A stretch of DNA of 51,933 nt, taken from NCBI GenBank assembly GCA_038817485.1, contig JAWAZL010000009.1, positions 1 to 51,933 on the forward strand, read 5' to 3'. The number at the start of each line of letters is the position of its first letter. Positions within the stretch are counted from its first letter, which is position 1. Below are positions 35,311 through 44,996 of this stretch, one piece after another. Position numbers and translations under genes: made by a program. Source of the DNA: Nitrososphaerota archaeon (GTDB taxonomy: Archaea; Thermoproteota; Nitrososphaeria_A; Caldarchaeales; JAVZCJ01). The notes under the pieces were generated by a model that saw nothing but the letters and a program-made list of their open reading frames with translations, made no database searches and was not told the DNA's origin.

Positions 35311-36492
35311 ATGCTAGAAGAAATTTTAAGTTTAGTTAAAGAACATGAAAATTGGCGTTTAAAAAATTGTTTAAACCTTATTCCTTCTGAAAATATAATG
35401 AGCCCTGCAGTTAGTTCATTACTTTCATCAGATTTAGGGTGTCGCTATACTTCCATTGATGGATTTTATAGAGGAACAAGATTTATAGATGAAATTGAAA
35501 AATATGGTGAAAAGATTGCAAAAGAAATATTTGAAGTTGAAGTTGCTGATCTTAGACCACTTTCAGGTCATATAGCAAATTGGATTTTTCTATCAATATT
35601 TACTAAACCAAATGATAAAATAATGTGTTTATCAATAGAAAATGGAGGATATCCTGGAATTTGGGAGGGGGGACTTGCAACTCTTCTTAAATTAAAAACT
35701 ATAGGTTTTCCATTTTCAAAAGAAAGAATGAATATTTTAATTAATGATACAATTGAACTTATTTTAAAAGAAAAACCAAAAGTAATAATTTTTGGTGCTA
35801 GTTTTTTCTTATTTCCTCACCCAGTAAAAGAAATTGCAAAAGTTGCTAAGGAAATTGATAGTGTTATTGCTTATGATGGTTCTCATGTTTTAGGATTGAT
35901 TGCTGGAAAAGAATTTCAAGAACCAATAAAAGAAGGAGCATATGTTTTATATGGTTCTACTCATAAAACATTTTTTGGGCCACAAGGAGGAATTATTCTT
36001 GCTAATAAAGAATATGGTGAAAAAATAAAGGAAAGAATATCGCCTGCTTTTATTGATAATGCTCATTGGAATAGAATTGCAGCTTTAACTTTAGCTTTAG
36101 CTGAAATGAAAGAATTTGGGAAAGAATATGCTAAACAAGTTGTTAAAAATGCTTATACATTAGCAAAAGCATTATCAGAATTTGGTATTCCTATAAAATG
36201 TGCTAAATATGGATTTACTAAATCTCATCAAGTTATATTAGATTATGAAGATTATGATAAAAAAATAGAAGTTGCGAAAAAACTTGAAGAAGCAAATATT
36301 ATTGTTGACCATGGCATAAGACTTGGCACTTCTGAGGTTACGAGAAGGGGAATGAAGGAAAATGATATGGAGAAAATAGCTGAATTTATAAAGCGAATTT
36401 TAATCGATAAAGAAGAAATTAAGAAAGTTAAAGAAGAAGTTATAAGATTTGTTAAAGATTTCCAAAATATAGAATATTGTTTTAAAATTTAA
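35311..36492 (+). CDS. glyA: Serine hydroxymethyltransferase-like PLP enzyme
   Basis: 393-residue fold-type I PLP enzyme. The SHMT-type start is NLIPSENIMSPAV (about 22-34), followed by YRGTRFIDEIE, YDGSHVLGLI with the PLP-ring Asp189, and STHKTFFGPQGG with the Schiff-base Lys219. It is shorter than bacterial GlyA (about 420). Typical role is serine-glycine interconversion with a folate or pterin carrier. Related threonine-aldolase-like activities are possible for this archaeal branch. Confidence 0.85.
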   Translation: MLEEILSLVKEHENWRLKNCLNLIPSENIMSPAVSSLLSSDLGCRYTSIDGFYRGTRFIDEIEKYGEKIAKEIFEVEVADLRPLSGHIANWIFLSIFTKPNDKIMCLSIENGGYPGIWEGGLATLLKLKTIGFPFSKERMNILINDTIELILKEKPKVIIFGASFFLFPHPVKEIAKVAKEIDSVIAYDGSHVLGLIAGKEFQEPIKEGAYVLYGSTHKTFFGPQGGIILANKEYGEKIKERISPAFIDNAHWNRIAALTLALAEMKEFGKEYAKQVVKNAYTLAKALSEFGIPIKCAKYGFTKSHQVILDYEDYDKKIEVAKKLEEANIIVDHGIRLGTSEVTRRGMKENDMEKIAEFIKRILIDKEEIKKVKEEVIRFVKDFQNIEYCFKI

Positions 36493-36542
36493 TTTTTAAA
36501 AGATTTATAAATTATTAGTTTGCAATAATTTTGGGCATATAA

Positions 36543-36875
36543 ATGATAGAAAAACCATTAACATGACTCCTTATTATTAGTCTTGTATTATTATTTATTA
36601 GTGGTTGTTGGAGAGTTGGAATTTTGATAATTACTCAAAGTCAAAAGCCAGAACCTTTTTTAAGGATAATTATTTTAATGGTTGACATATTAGCAAATGT
36701 ATCATTCTTTATCTCTATTTTAATATCAGCTTTTGGTTTAGCTGAAATTATAAAAGAAGAAAAGGCAAGAAAGTTTACAGCATAAGTTCTTGCTATAGGG
36801 ATAATTTTCCTTATAATCTCAATTATCTTATTCTTATGCATTATTGTTACAAGATTTCCATGGGCGTATGACTAA
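36543..36875 (+). pseudogene. Small membrane protein with two in-frame stops
   Basis: From ATG 36543 a single frame of 110 codons reads MIEKPLT, TGA, LLIISLVLLFISGCWRVG, then FLRIIILMVDILANVSFFISILISAFGLAEII, TAA (36783), and VLAIGIIFLIISIILFLCIIVTRF to the final TAA. It encodes three to four hydrophobic helices with only two point stops and no frameshift. TGA ends normal genes in this window, so recoding is unlikely. No family recognised. Confidence 0.55.
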
Positions 36876-36928
36876 AAATAATATCAATAACCTTAAAAGA
36901 TAGAATATAGAAATAATAAAGGGAAAAG

Positions 36929-37834
36929 ATGGGGCATTCTTTTAGAGATAAAGATGAAATAGAAGAAATAAAAGCTATAAATCTATTACCAATATTTTTA
37001 AATATTTTATTAGCATTAGCTTATACATTTTTAATAATAAAATCTGGAATAGAATTTGAATATTTACCAATTTTTAATGAAATAACTGAATACACTAATC
37101 CCACTGAAGCTCTTCTTAATCCCAAACCATATTTAAACGCATTTTCATTTATAATATTACTTACTTTAGGATTATTTTTAAATTATTTTCTTATTAAGAA
37201 AAATCTTAGAAAAATATTAAAAATCTTATTTTTAACATCATTTTCCATACTTGTTTTTTCATTATTAACTTTTTACATATTTATAATAAATGCTATAATA
37301 GAAATAGATAATTTTATTGTATCAAATGTAACATTCTTTCTAACATTTTTATTATCAATAATTATTATCAAAATGTTTTATTCAAAAAAAGATTTAATAA
37401 GATTATTAGCAGCAATTAGCATAGGAAGTGGAGTAGGATCAGCTTTAGGATTTTTTATTCCATATTGGACAAGCATCTTAATTTTAATTTTTGCATCAAT
37501 TTATGATATAATAGCAGTTTTTAAAGGGCCGTTAAAAAAATTATTTGAAAAAGATGTTGATTTAACAATATTTAGATTTTCATTAATAAATTTTAAAGGA
37601 TTAATCATAGGATTAGGAGATATAGTTTTTTATTCGCTATTAATTTCATTTAGTTTTATAAATTTTGGATTAATTTCTGCTATAATTGCATCCATAGGGA
37701 TAATAATAGGTTCTTGTATAACTATATCTTTATTGAAAAAAGATTATCCATTTCCAGGATTGCCTATACCAATATTCATAAGTTTGTTTTTATTAGGTTT
37801 GTCTTCAATATTTTCAAAAATCTTCCTATCATAA
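36929..37834 (+). CDS. Presenilin/signal-peptide-peptidase-like aspartic protease (A22)
   Basis: 301-residue polytopic membrane protein with about nine transmembrane segments. The catalytic pair is Asp193 in SIYDIIAVF (YD motif) and Asp231 in GLIIGLGDIVFYS (GxGD motif), and the PALP-like PGLP motif is at 276-279. These are the marks of archaeal presenilin homologues that cut peptides within membranes. The N-terminal MGHSFRDKDE is cytoplasmic. With the rhomboid at 6265 it is the second intramembrane protease in the window. Confidence 0.85.
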   Translation: MGHSFRDKDEIEEIKAINLLPIFLNILLALAYTFLIIKSGIEFEYLPIFNEITEYTNPTEALLNPKPYLNAFSFIILLTLGLFLNYFLIKKNLRKILKILFLTSFSILVFSLLTFYIFIINAIIEIDNFIVSNVTFFLTFLLSIIIIKMFYSKKDLIRLLAAISIGSGVGSALGFFIPYWTSILILIFASIYDIIAVFKGPLKKLFEKDVDLTIFRFSLINFKGLIIGLGDIVFYSLLISFSFINFGLISAIIASIGIIIGSCITISLLKKDYPFPGLPIPIFISLFLLGLSSIFSKIFLS

Positions 37835-37891
37835 TTAATAGGATAAGGCGAAATTAGTAAAAATTTAATAATCATTATTTATTTTAATTTA

Positions 37892-39847
37892 ATGATGAAA
37901 GCTGTCATTTTAGCTGCAGGTAAAGGTACAAGACTTCTTCCAATAACAGAAACAATACCGAAGGGCATGTTAGAAATTGCTCCAGGAAAAACTATAATTG
38001 ATTTAATCATAAGTAATTTAGAAGAAATTGGTATTAAAGAAATAATAATTGTAACAAGGCCAAAATTCTCACATTTATTTAATGAAAGATATGGTGTAAG
38101 AGTAAAAATAGTCGAAACAGAATATGAAGAATTTGGAAATCTTCATTCCTTAGAAACAGTTTTCAAGCAATTAGATATTGAAGATGATGAAGTATTGGTA
38201 ATAATGTCAGATCATATATTTGAAGTAAAAATGCTTAGGAAATTGATTGAGAGAAAGAAAAGGGGCAAACTTATTACAATTTGTGTTGATAAAAATCCTC
38301 CATGGTATACTGTTCAAGAAGGATTAAAAATAAGATTAGATGAAAGCAAAGTAATAGATTTAGGAAAAGATGTGCCACCTTATCATGGAACAGATACAGG
38401 CTTATTTATATTTTCAAAAGAAATACAACCTTTTATTCAAGAAGTTATAAATGAATATGGACCTAATGCAGAGATAATCACTCTTTTAAAAAGAGCAAAA
38501 GATTTAGATTTAATAGGATATGTAGATGTAACTGGTTGTACATGGATTGATATAGATACTCCTCAAGATTTGGAAAAAGCAAAAGAATTATATTGGGAAA
38601 TATTAAGAAAAAATTTAATTAAGCCAACAGACGGCCCAATATCAAAATATATAAATAGACCTATATCAACTAGAGTCTCTTTATATCTTTATAAAAAAGG
38701 AGTTAAAATTAGTCCTAATTCTGTTACTATATTAACTTTTTTACTTGGGCTTATTTCAACTTTTATTTTAGCTCAAGGTAAGTATGTAATAGGCGGTTTA
38801 ATGGTTTTTATTATCTCAATATTAGATGGAGTAGATGGAGAATTAGCAAGATTAAAAAATGAAACTACGGCATTTGGCAGCTTCTTAGATTCTGTACTTG
38901 ATAGATATATTGACCTTATGATTATACTCTCATTAGTATACTCTTTTGGATGGATAAAATGGATAAAGGGGTGGTTCGAAATACTAGTACTTATTTTAGC
39001 ATCAGCTGGAGTTTTTATGCATAGTTACATAGTTCATGTAGCTAAGTTTAGGGGGTTAGATGTATCTATGCTAGAAAAAGCATTTCCTTTTGCTTCAAGA
39101 GATGTTAGACTTTTTATAGTTACTCTATTTTGCTTAGTATCTCTCCCTCTTATATCATTAATTTTACTCGCTATTTTACCTTTAATTTATACGATTCTTG
39201 CATTATTACTATTAAAAGAAGAAAATGTTCAATTAACTGAAAAGATAACTTCAAAGATTAGATTACCAAGTGTAACATCGATCTCATATGAGTATAAAAT
39301 CACTGAGAAAAATAAAATTTTATCAGATATAAAAAATAATATAAATATTCTATTTTTAAATATCATTAAATTAATGATAAGCCTATTTATTATAAATTTG
39401 CTTCATTATTTTGATGAAATAATATTACTTGAATTTGGAGGTAATTTATTAACCACTACCATATTACTAAATTTAGCCAATATGATAGTAATTATCATAT
39501 TTGGTTATAGGATACTTCTAGCTTTAAATTTCTTTATGAGTATTATATCTGATTATATTGTTAAAAGATTTGAGATCACATTAGAAGCGTATAGAAGATT
39601 GGCTCTTAATTTTATTTACTTATTTGTAATAGCATTAATATGGATCGGGGTACTTCCAGCAATAAAAAGCTTAGCTGGAATAGGAGAGGTAATCGGCAAT
39701 ATAACTGTTATGATATTATTAGCAGCGTTATCATTTATAGCTTATGATATTGTAAGAATATTTTACAGAAGCTTAATGGGGATATGGAATAAGTTAGTTG
39801 AGAAAATATTAAAGTTTTTTGAAAAAATATTAATTCATCATGAATGA
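37892..39847 (+). CDS. Bifunctional nucleotidyltransferase / CDP-alcohol phosphatidyltransferase (IPCT-DIPPS-like) with extra membrane domain
   Basis: 651 residues in three parts. 1-240: sugar-phosphate nucleotidyltransferase (KAVILAAGKGTRLLPIT, MSDHIF, WIDIDTPQDL). 245-450: membrane CDP-alcohol phosphotransferase with the full motif D312G..D315G..AR...G329...D333...D337. 470-651: another set of hydrophobic helices. The first two parts match the fused inositol-1-phosphate cytidylyltransferase/di-myo-inositol-phosphate-phosphate synthase, which makes a thermoprotective osmolyte. Other CDP-alcohol products remain possible. The third part is additional to the usual length (about 430). Confidence 0.75.
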   Translation: MMKAVILAAGKGTRLLPITETIPKGMLEIAPGKTIIDLIISNLEEIGIKEIIIVTRPKFSHLFNERYGVRVKIVETEYEEFGNLHSLETVFKQLDIEDDEVLVIMSDHIFEVKMLRKLIERKKRGKLITICVDKNPPWYTVQEGLKIRLDESKVIDLGKDVPPYHGTDTGLFIFSKEIQPFIQEVINEYGPNAEIITLLKRAKDLDLIGYVDVTGCTWIDIDTPQDLEKAKELYWEILRKNLIKPTDGPISKYINRPISTRVSLYLYKKGVKISPNSVTILTFLLGLISTFILAQGKYVIGGLMVFIISILDGVDGELARLKNETTAFGSFLDSVLDRYIDLMIILSLVYSFGWIKWIKGWFEILVLILASAGVFMHSYIVHVAKFRGLDVSMLEKAFPFASRDVRLFIVTLFCLVSLPLISLILLAILPLIYTILALLLLKEENVQLTEKITSKIRLPSVTSISYEYKITEKNKILSDIKNNINILFLNIIKLMISLFIINLLHYFDEIILLEFGGNLLTTTILLNLANMIVIIIFGYRILLALNFFMSIISDYIVKRFEITLEAYRRLALNFIYLFVIALIWIGVLPAIKSLAGIGEVIGNITVMILLAALSFIAYDIVRIFYRSLMGIWNKLVEKILKFFEKILIHHE

Positions 39848-39899
39848 TTAGAAAAATATATTTATACTTATAATAATATTATGTCTAATTTAGTAAAAA

Positions 39900-40766
39900 A
39901 TGAGCATTATAAATTTATTCGATCCTTGGAAAAGTAAACTTTGTTCTTGCCCAATTAAATATTCGTTTTCACCTTATACAGGATGCCCTCATAACTGTTT
40001 ATATTGTTATGCTTCAAGCTATATTCCAAATTTTTTTATGTGCAGACCTAAGAAAGATATAGTTAAAAAACTTATGAATAATATTAAAAAAATAGATAAG
40101 AAAATTTATATTTCAATAGCAAATAGTTCAGACCCTTATCCTCCTTTAGAAAAAGAATTAAAACTTACAAGGGAATGCTTAAATTTACTTATAAATAATG
40201 GATTTAAAATATTATTAATAACAAAATCAGATATAGTAAAAAGAGATATAGATATTTTATCAAAAGCAAAAGTTTGTGTTAGTTTTAGTATAACTACTTT
40301 AGATGAAAATAAAGCAAAAAAACTTGAGCCAAATGCTCCATTACCAAAAGAAAGATTAAATGCTGCACAAAAATTAATTGAAAATGATATCCCTGTAAGC
40401 ATAAGATTAGATCCAATAATTCCATTAATAAATGATGATGAAATTGAAAATTTAATTAAAGAAATTTCTGATATTGGAGTAAAACATGTAACATCTAGTA
40501 CTTATAAAGCTAGAGTAGATAATTGGAGAAGAATGAGTAAAGTTTTTCCTGAGGAAATGAAGAAATTAGAAAAGTTATATTTTAAAGATGGAGAAAGAAT
40601 ATCAAATTCTTATTATTTACCAAAAGAAATTAGATACAAAATTATGAAAAAAGTAAAAAATGCTTGTGATAAATATGGTATAACTTTTGCCTCTTGTAGA
40701 GAAGGGTTTTATGAATTAAATACGTCAAAAAGTTGCGATGGTTCGCATTTAATTATATCTATTTAA
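39900..40766 (+). CDS. Radical SAM protein of the spore-photoproduct-lyase-like (COG1533) group
   Basis: 288 residues. Cys29, Cys33 and Cys36 (CPHNCLYC) bind the [4Fe-4S] cluster; NSSDPYPPLEKELKLTRECL and VSFSITTLDE are characteristic of the COG1533 group, as is RLDPIIPLI. The true spore lyase DNA-binding features are not evident, so the substrate is unknown. An upstream ATG at 39881 is in another frame, separated by an A6 run; if one A were removed it would add six residues. Confidence 0.8.
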   Translation: MSIINLFDPWKSKLCSCPIKYSFSPYTGCPHNCLYCYASSYIPNFFMCRPKKDIVKKLMNNIKKIDKKIYISIANSSDPYPPLEKELKLTRECLNLLINNGFKILLITKSDIVKRDIDILSKAKVCVSFSITTLDENKAKKLEPNAPLPKERLNAAQKLIENDIPVSIRLDPIIPLINDDEIENLIKEISDIGVKHVTSSTYKARVDNWRRMSKVFPEEMKKLEKLYFKDGERISNSYYLPKEIRYKIMKKVKNACDKYGITFASCREGFYELNTSKSCDGSHLIISI

Positions 40767-40774
40767 TAAAGATC

Positions 40775-42163
40775 TTATTTAATTATACCTTTTTCTTTAT
40801 GTATTTTTTCAAGCGTACTTCTTATTTCATTAACTTTTTCAGCTCCTAAGGGATAATATTTCATAGAAATCAAAAAACACAATAAAGCTATGATAATAAT
40901 TATTGATGTTAAAATTCTCATACTTAAAATAACATGAGAAGGTTGAAGAACACCTGGAGTAAAACCACTTAAGCTAAAAATAATAATCGTGCTAATGCCA
41001 GTAAGACCCAGAGCAAATCTATCAATAAACGTAGTCACTCCCAAATATACTCCCTCTCTTCTTAACCCAGTTTTTATTTCATCTTCATCTATCACATCTG
41101 GTATTAAAATTTCTCTAACCAAGGTTACTCCAGAATTTGAAAAACCATAAAAAATCATTATTATAATTGCTTTTAAAACATTATCCGCTATTAACACAAA
41201 CAATAAAAGGAATATTATTTGTATCGTATAGGAAATTATGAGTGTTTTCTTCGTGCCATATTTAATACCAATTTTTCTCCATAATGGATAAAAAATTATT
41301 GCCATTAAAAGAATTGGAGCACTTATAAAAGTCACATCAGCGATCGTTCCTCCAAGCATATATTCAACAAAAAAAGGAGCTATTGCTGAAAGCAAACTCC
41401 AAGTCCAACTTATCATTAAAATACATAGAGCGGCTGTAATAAAAGACCTGTTTGTGAGAGTAACTTTAAATGCTGATATTATGGGAAGTGTTCCTGCCAT
41501 ACTATATTCCTTTTTCTCTACGCTTCCAAGTAAGGATATCATAAAAGCTCCGCCTGAAATACAACCTAAAATTAATCCAGTTAATGCCCATCCATTTAAA
41601 GTACCAAATTCTTTAGTAAAATAAGCTATTATTTGTGGCGCTATAATAAACCCTATTATTAATCCTATCATTGCAGCAACTTGTCTATAAATAGATGCTT
41701 CAATTCTTTCTTTAAGATCTTGAAACATTTCTGGAAATAATGCATTCCATCCAACAGTAACAAAAGTGTATATAAGTTCAAAAAATCCTACAATAATTAT
41801 AAAATAAAGAAAAAGTCCAATATTATATGGATTTGATAATGGTATATCTTTAATTGGCGGAAACCATATTAGAATGAAAAGCAATATCATTAATGGAGTA
41901 CCAAAAAGAACATAAGGTATTCTACGTCCCCATCTTGTCCTAGTTCTATCTGAAATATAACCAGCTATCGGATCATTTATAGAATTCCATATTCCATATG
42001 CAATTGAGAAACCAATTCCGACTAAAGCAGGGTCAAGACGAATTTCATCAACATAAAAATATATTAAAAATGTACCTATTATATGATAAATAAGTGCTTG
42101 ACCTAAATTACCAAAACCATAAGCTATTTTTCCTATTCTACCTTTTAATCTACCTATTAGCAT
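40775..42163 (-). CDS. GPH-family sugar:cation symporter (MFS)
   Basis: 462 residues with about twelve transmembrane segments. The start GRIGKIAYGFGNLGQALIY and the conserved WNSINDPIAGYISDRTRTRWGRRIPY (in parts: NDP, D-RTRTRWGRR) define the glycoside-pentoside-hexuronide:cation symporter group. It probably imports a sugar, glycoside or uronate. A fucose/arabinose-isomerase-like gene lies 1.2 kb away, a possible functional link. The opposite-strand radical-SAM gene ends 8 bp from its stop. Confidence 0.85.
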   Translation of the reverse strand: MLIGRLKGRIGKIAYGFGNLGQALIYHIIGTFLIYFYVDEIRLDPALVGIGFSIAYGIWNSINDPIAGYISDRTRTRWGRRIPYVLFGTPLMILLFILIWFPPIKDIPLSNPYNIGLFLYFIIIVGFFELIYTFVTVGWNALFPEMFQDLKERIEASIYRQVAAMIGLIIGFIIAPQIIAYFTKEFGTLNGWALTGLILGCISGGAFMISLLGSVEKKEYSMAGTLPIISAFKVTLTNRSFITAALCILMISWTWSLLSAIAPFFVEYMLGGTIADVTFISAPILLMAIIFYPLWRKIGIKYGTKKTLIISYTIQIIFLLLFVLIADNVLKAIIIMIFYGFSNSGVTLVREILIPDVIDEDEIKTGLRREGVYLGVTTFIDRFALGLTGISTIIIFSLSGFTPGVLQPSHVILSMRILTSIIIIIALLCFLISMKYYPLGAEKVNEIRSTLEKIHKEKGIIK

Positions 42164-42300
42164 ATTAATATTTTAATTTTATGGTTTATAAACATTACTA
42201 ATAGAATCACTCTTTAAATTTTTCTATAAATGGTTTAAGAGAATAAAGATTTATATAATAATATAATAAAATTAAAGAATAAGAAAATTAAGTGATATGA

Positions 42301-43194
42301 ATGCAAGAAATTTTCCAAATAATTTTAGAAATTCTTTTTGGAATAGAACCTATTAAAATATTACAATCTTTACATCCAGCATTTGATAGTATTTTTATCT
42401 TCTTTACACAATTAGGTGAAGATTATATATTTACAACTTTAATAGGAATAACATATTGGTGCATCAATAAAGAATTCGCAATCATTACTTTTTATGTTTT
42501 AATATCTAGTGGATATTTACACTATTTTTTAAAAATGGCATTAAGAATGGAAAGGCCTCTACCAATTTATAGGATTATTGGAAAAGAAGAATTATCTTAT
42601 GGATTTCCTAGTGGACATACACAAAATGTAGCTACATTTTGGAGTTGGGCATGGTTAAAAATAAGAAAAAATTGGTTTGCTTTTATTTCAATAATTATAA
42701 TATTTTTTGTAGGTCTTTCAAGAGTATACTTAGGAGTTCATTATTTAGGTGATGTTATAGGAGGAGCTATAATTGGGATATTATTTTCAATTTTTTCATT
42801 TAAGTTATCTCAAGTTAAAATTAAAAAAATTAAGGATCCTTATTCATTGCTTCTTAAAATTACTCCTGTTTTAGCAATATTTTTATTCTTCTTTTCACTT
42901 TTAATTTTTCCAGATATAAAAAGAGATGATCCTTCAGTACAATTAGGATCGCTTTTCGGTCTTCCTATTGGAGTAATGCTTGAAAAGAAATACATTAATT
43001 TTAATACTAATGTTAGCTTAAAAAGGAAAATTTTAAGAGCTATAATAGGTTTTAGCTTGGTGATGGTACTAATGATAATATTATCACCATTATTACCAAG
43101 TAAAATTGTTTATTTAAAATTCACTAGATATGCTATTATTTCGCTTACTGCAGCTTTTATAGTACCATTAATCTTCAAAATAATTGAAAAATGA
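42301..43194 (+). CDS. PAP2-superfamily membrane phosphatase
   Basis: 297 residues, about eight transmembrane segments. The three phosphatase motifs are present: KMALRMERPLP (KxxxxxxRP), PSGHTQN (PSGH) and SRVYLGVHYLGDVIGG (SRxxxxxHxxxD). Such enzymes dephosphorylate prenyl or lipid phosphates at the membrane. In archaea a role in polyprenol phosphate recycling is plausible but inferred. The ATG is preceded by A/T-rich sequence only. Confidence 0.9.
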   Translation: MQEIFQIILEILFGIEPIKILQSLHPAFDSIFIFFTQLGEDYIFTTLIGITYWCINKEFAIITFYVLISSGYLHYFLKMALRMERPLPIYRIIGKEELSYGFPSGHTQNVATFWSWAWLKIRKNWFAFISIIIIFFVGLSRVYLGVHYLGDVIGGAIIGILFSIFSFKLSQVKIKKIKDPYSLLLKITPVLAIFLFFFSLLIFPDIKRDDPSVQLGSLFGLPIGVMLEKKYINFNTNVSLKRKILRAIIGFSLVMVLMIILSPLLPSKIVYLKFTRYAIISLTAAFIVPLIFKIIEK

Positions 43195-43356
43195 GAATTA
43201 CTTTAAGCATATACCTTAAGTTAATTCTTAGAATATGAAAAATAAATAGAACTTAAAAAATATTCCTATTCATTTATTTAATTATTAAATCATAAACTTT
43301 TTATTAAAAATCTTTATTCATTTTTCATTATACCAATAAAAAATAAAAATTAAAGA

Positions 43357-44820
43357 TTATATATCTTCCTCTACTATAGTTAATCCTAAAAGCTTTGCAG
43401 CAGCAATAATTTCTTTTCTCCAATCGCCTAAAATAGTTACTCTATGCCATCCAAAAGTTTTAAAATCATAATTTTCAAGTATTTTTCTAGCATTTGTTTC
43501 AACTAATAATTTTGATAAACAAGCTCTTTCATCTCTAATTGTTCCAAGTATTTTCCCACTCCTTATTGCAATTTTTCTATCTAATACACTTATTTTAATA
43601 GTTGTAACATTTTCTCCTATTGGAAAATCAAGTAAAATGGAAGCCCCAAGGAAGTGTCCTTCTCCATGACGAGTTATTTCATATTTTTGAGTTGGTCCAT
43701 TAGGACCATAAAGTTTATTTGGAACACAACAATGAAGATAAATTACTCTATTATTTTTAAGATCAATGCAATGATTTGATATATATGCTGGCCTATTAGT
43801 AATATGCCAACAAAATAGAGAACTTATAAGAGAATCCATATCAGATTCAGGTCCACCCTTTGAACCTTCATTCATTAATTCATGCATAGCAAGGCATGGA
43901 AAAGCCGGAAGAAAACCAGTAATGAGTAATGTTCCACAATCAATAGTAATAGCATCAGCTTTATATTTTTCCATTAATTTTTTCATTGCTAAATAAAGTT
44001 TAGCTTCATTAATAATTACATCATTAAGAGCTGATACTCTAATTGCATTTTTTATCCATTTATTAGCTATTTCTTTAGCTTCATTTTCATTTACTTTGTT
44101 ATATTCTTCCAATATTTCTTTTGGATCATGCCTTATCATTTCAATGCCAAAAATTTCAGCTAAATTCTTTTTATATTTCTCTTCATTTCTTCTCCATTGA
44201 TGTGCTTGATCTATGCCAGTTAAATCTATGTAACTAGCACGTGCAAAATCCTCTATTTTTCCAAAAAATTCTAAAGCTTCTTTATTCATTTCTTTAATAT
44301 CATATTTTAAAAGCTCTTTTAATCCTTGCGGATTCCTAATATCTTTATCCAAAGTATAATTGAGAATTTTCTTCCCTCTAAGTTGATATATCCCATGAAT
44401 GATATTTATTGCCCAATCTAAATCTTCAAAATCAATAGATGATATAGGTAAAACTTTTAAATTCTTTACTTTTTCATATATTCTAATAAAATATGTATCT
44501 CCTCCAAAAATATAATTTACTAAAATTGTTGGAATATTTTGTTCTATTAATTCAATAGCAGCATTTATTGGGCCTTCATCACCATATTGTCCAATTACAT
44601 ATACTATAAGTCCATCAACTTCTTTAATATTTGTTTTTATTTTCTCAATTAAATTTTTATCATATTTTTCAATCATTTCTCCTCCAAGAAAATCAATATT
44701 TGGAAATTTTTCTCTTAATTTTTCTAAAGTATTTTTTATTAAAGCTTCATTATCAAATCCAATGTATGGCCAACCACCTTCCCATCGAGGTTTACCAATA
44801 AAAACATTATATAATTTCAT
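43357..44820 (-). CDS. L-fucose/L-arabinose isomerase-like protein
   Basis: About 487 residues from ATG 44820, preferred over TTG 44859 because a TATA-like tttatatattt lies just upstream of it. The N-terminal domains (VDGLIVYVIGQYGDEG, QNIPTILVNYIFGGD) and the C-terminal active-site part (AITIDCGTLLITGFLPAFPCLA, then NEGSKGGPESDMDSLI, HCCVPNKLYG) match the fucose/arabinose isomerase superfamily. It probably handles a pentose or deoxysugar; the exact substrate is not visible. It is divergent from the M29-like gene. Confidence 0.8.
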   Translation of the reverse strand: MKLYNVFIGKPRWEGGWPYIGFDNEALIKNTLEKLREKFPNIDFLGGEMIEKYDKNLIEKIKTNIKEVDGLIVYVIGQYGDEGPINAAIELIEQNIPTILVNYIFGGDTYFIRIYEKVKNLKVLPISSIDFEDLDWAINIIHGIYQLRGKKILNYTLDKDIRNPQGLKELLKYDIKEMNKEALEFFGKIEDFARASYIDLTGIDQAHQWRRNEEKYKKNLAEIFGIEMIRHDPKEILEEYNKVNENEAKEIANKWIKNAIRVSALNDVIINEAKLYLAMKKLMEKYKADAITIDCGTLLITGFLPAFPCLAMHELMNEGSKGGPESDMDSLISSLFCWHITNRPAYISNHCIDLKNNRVIYLHCCVPNKLYGPNGPTQKYEITRHGEGHFLGASILLDFPIGENVTTIKISVLDRKIAIRSGKILGTIRDERACLSKLLVETNARKILENYDFKTFGWHRVTILGDWRKEIIAAAKLLGLTIVEEDI

Positions 44821-44996
44821 AAGTCTAAAATCCTTAATCAAATATATAAATTTTCTCAATTCAAAAGAAGCTAACTATCACTTTGTACATTAACATGGTA
44901 AATAAATACTTCTTTTTATTGCTTATTATAATATTACAAAAAACATAAATATAGAGAATAAGATGTGTTTGAAATAAATATATGGTGGTGAAATTT

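Noticed and set aside
36564-36566. TGA as a recoded sense codon
   Set aside because: TGA terminates carA and other intact genes in this window, and a second stop (TAA) breaks the same frame.
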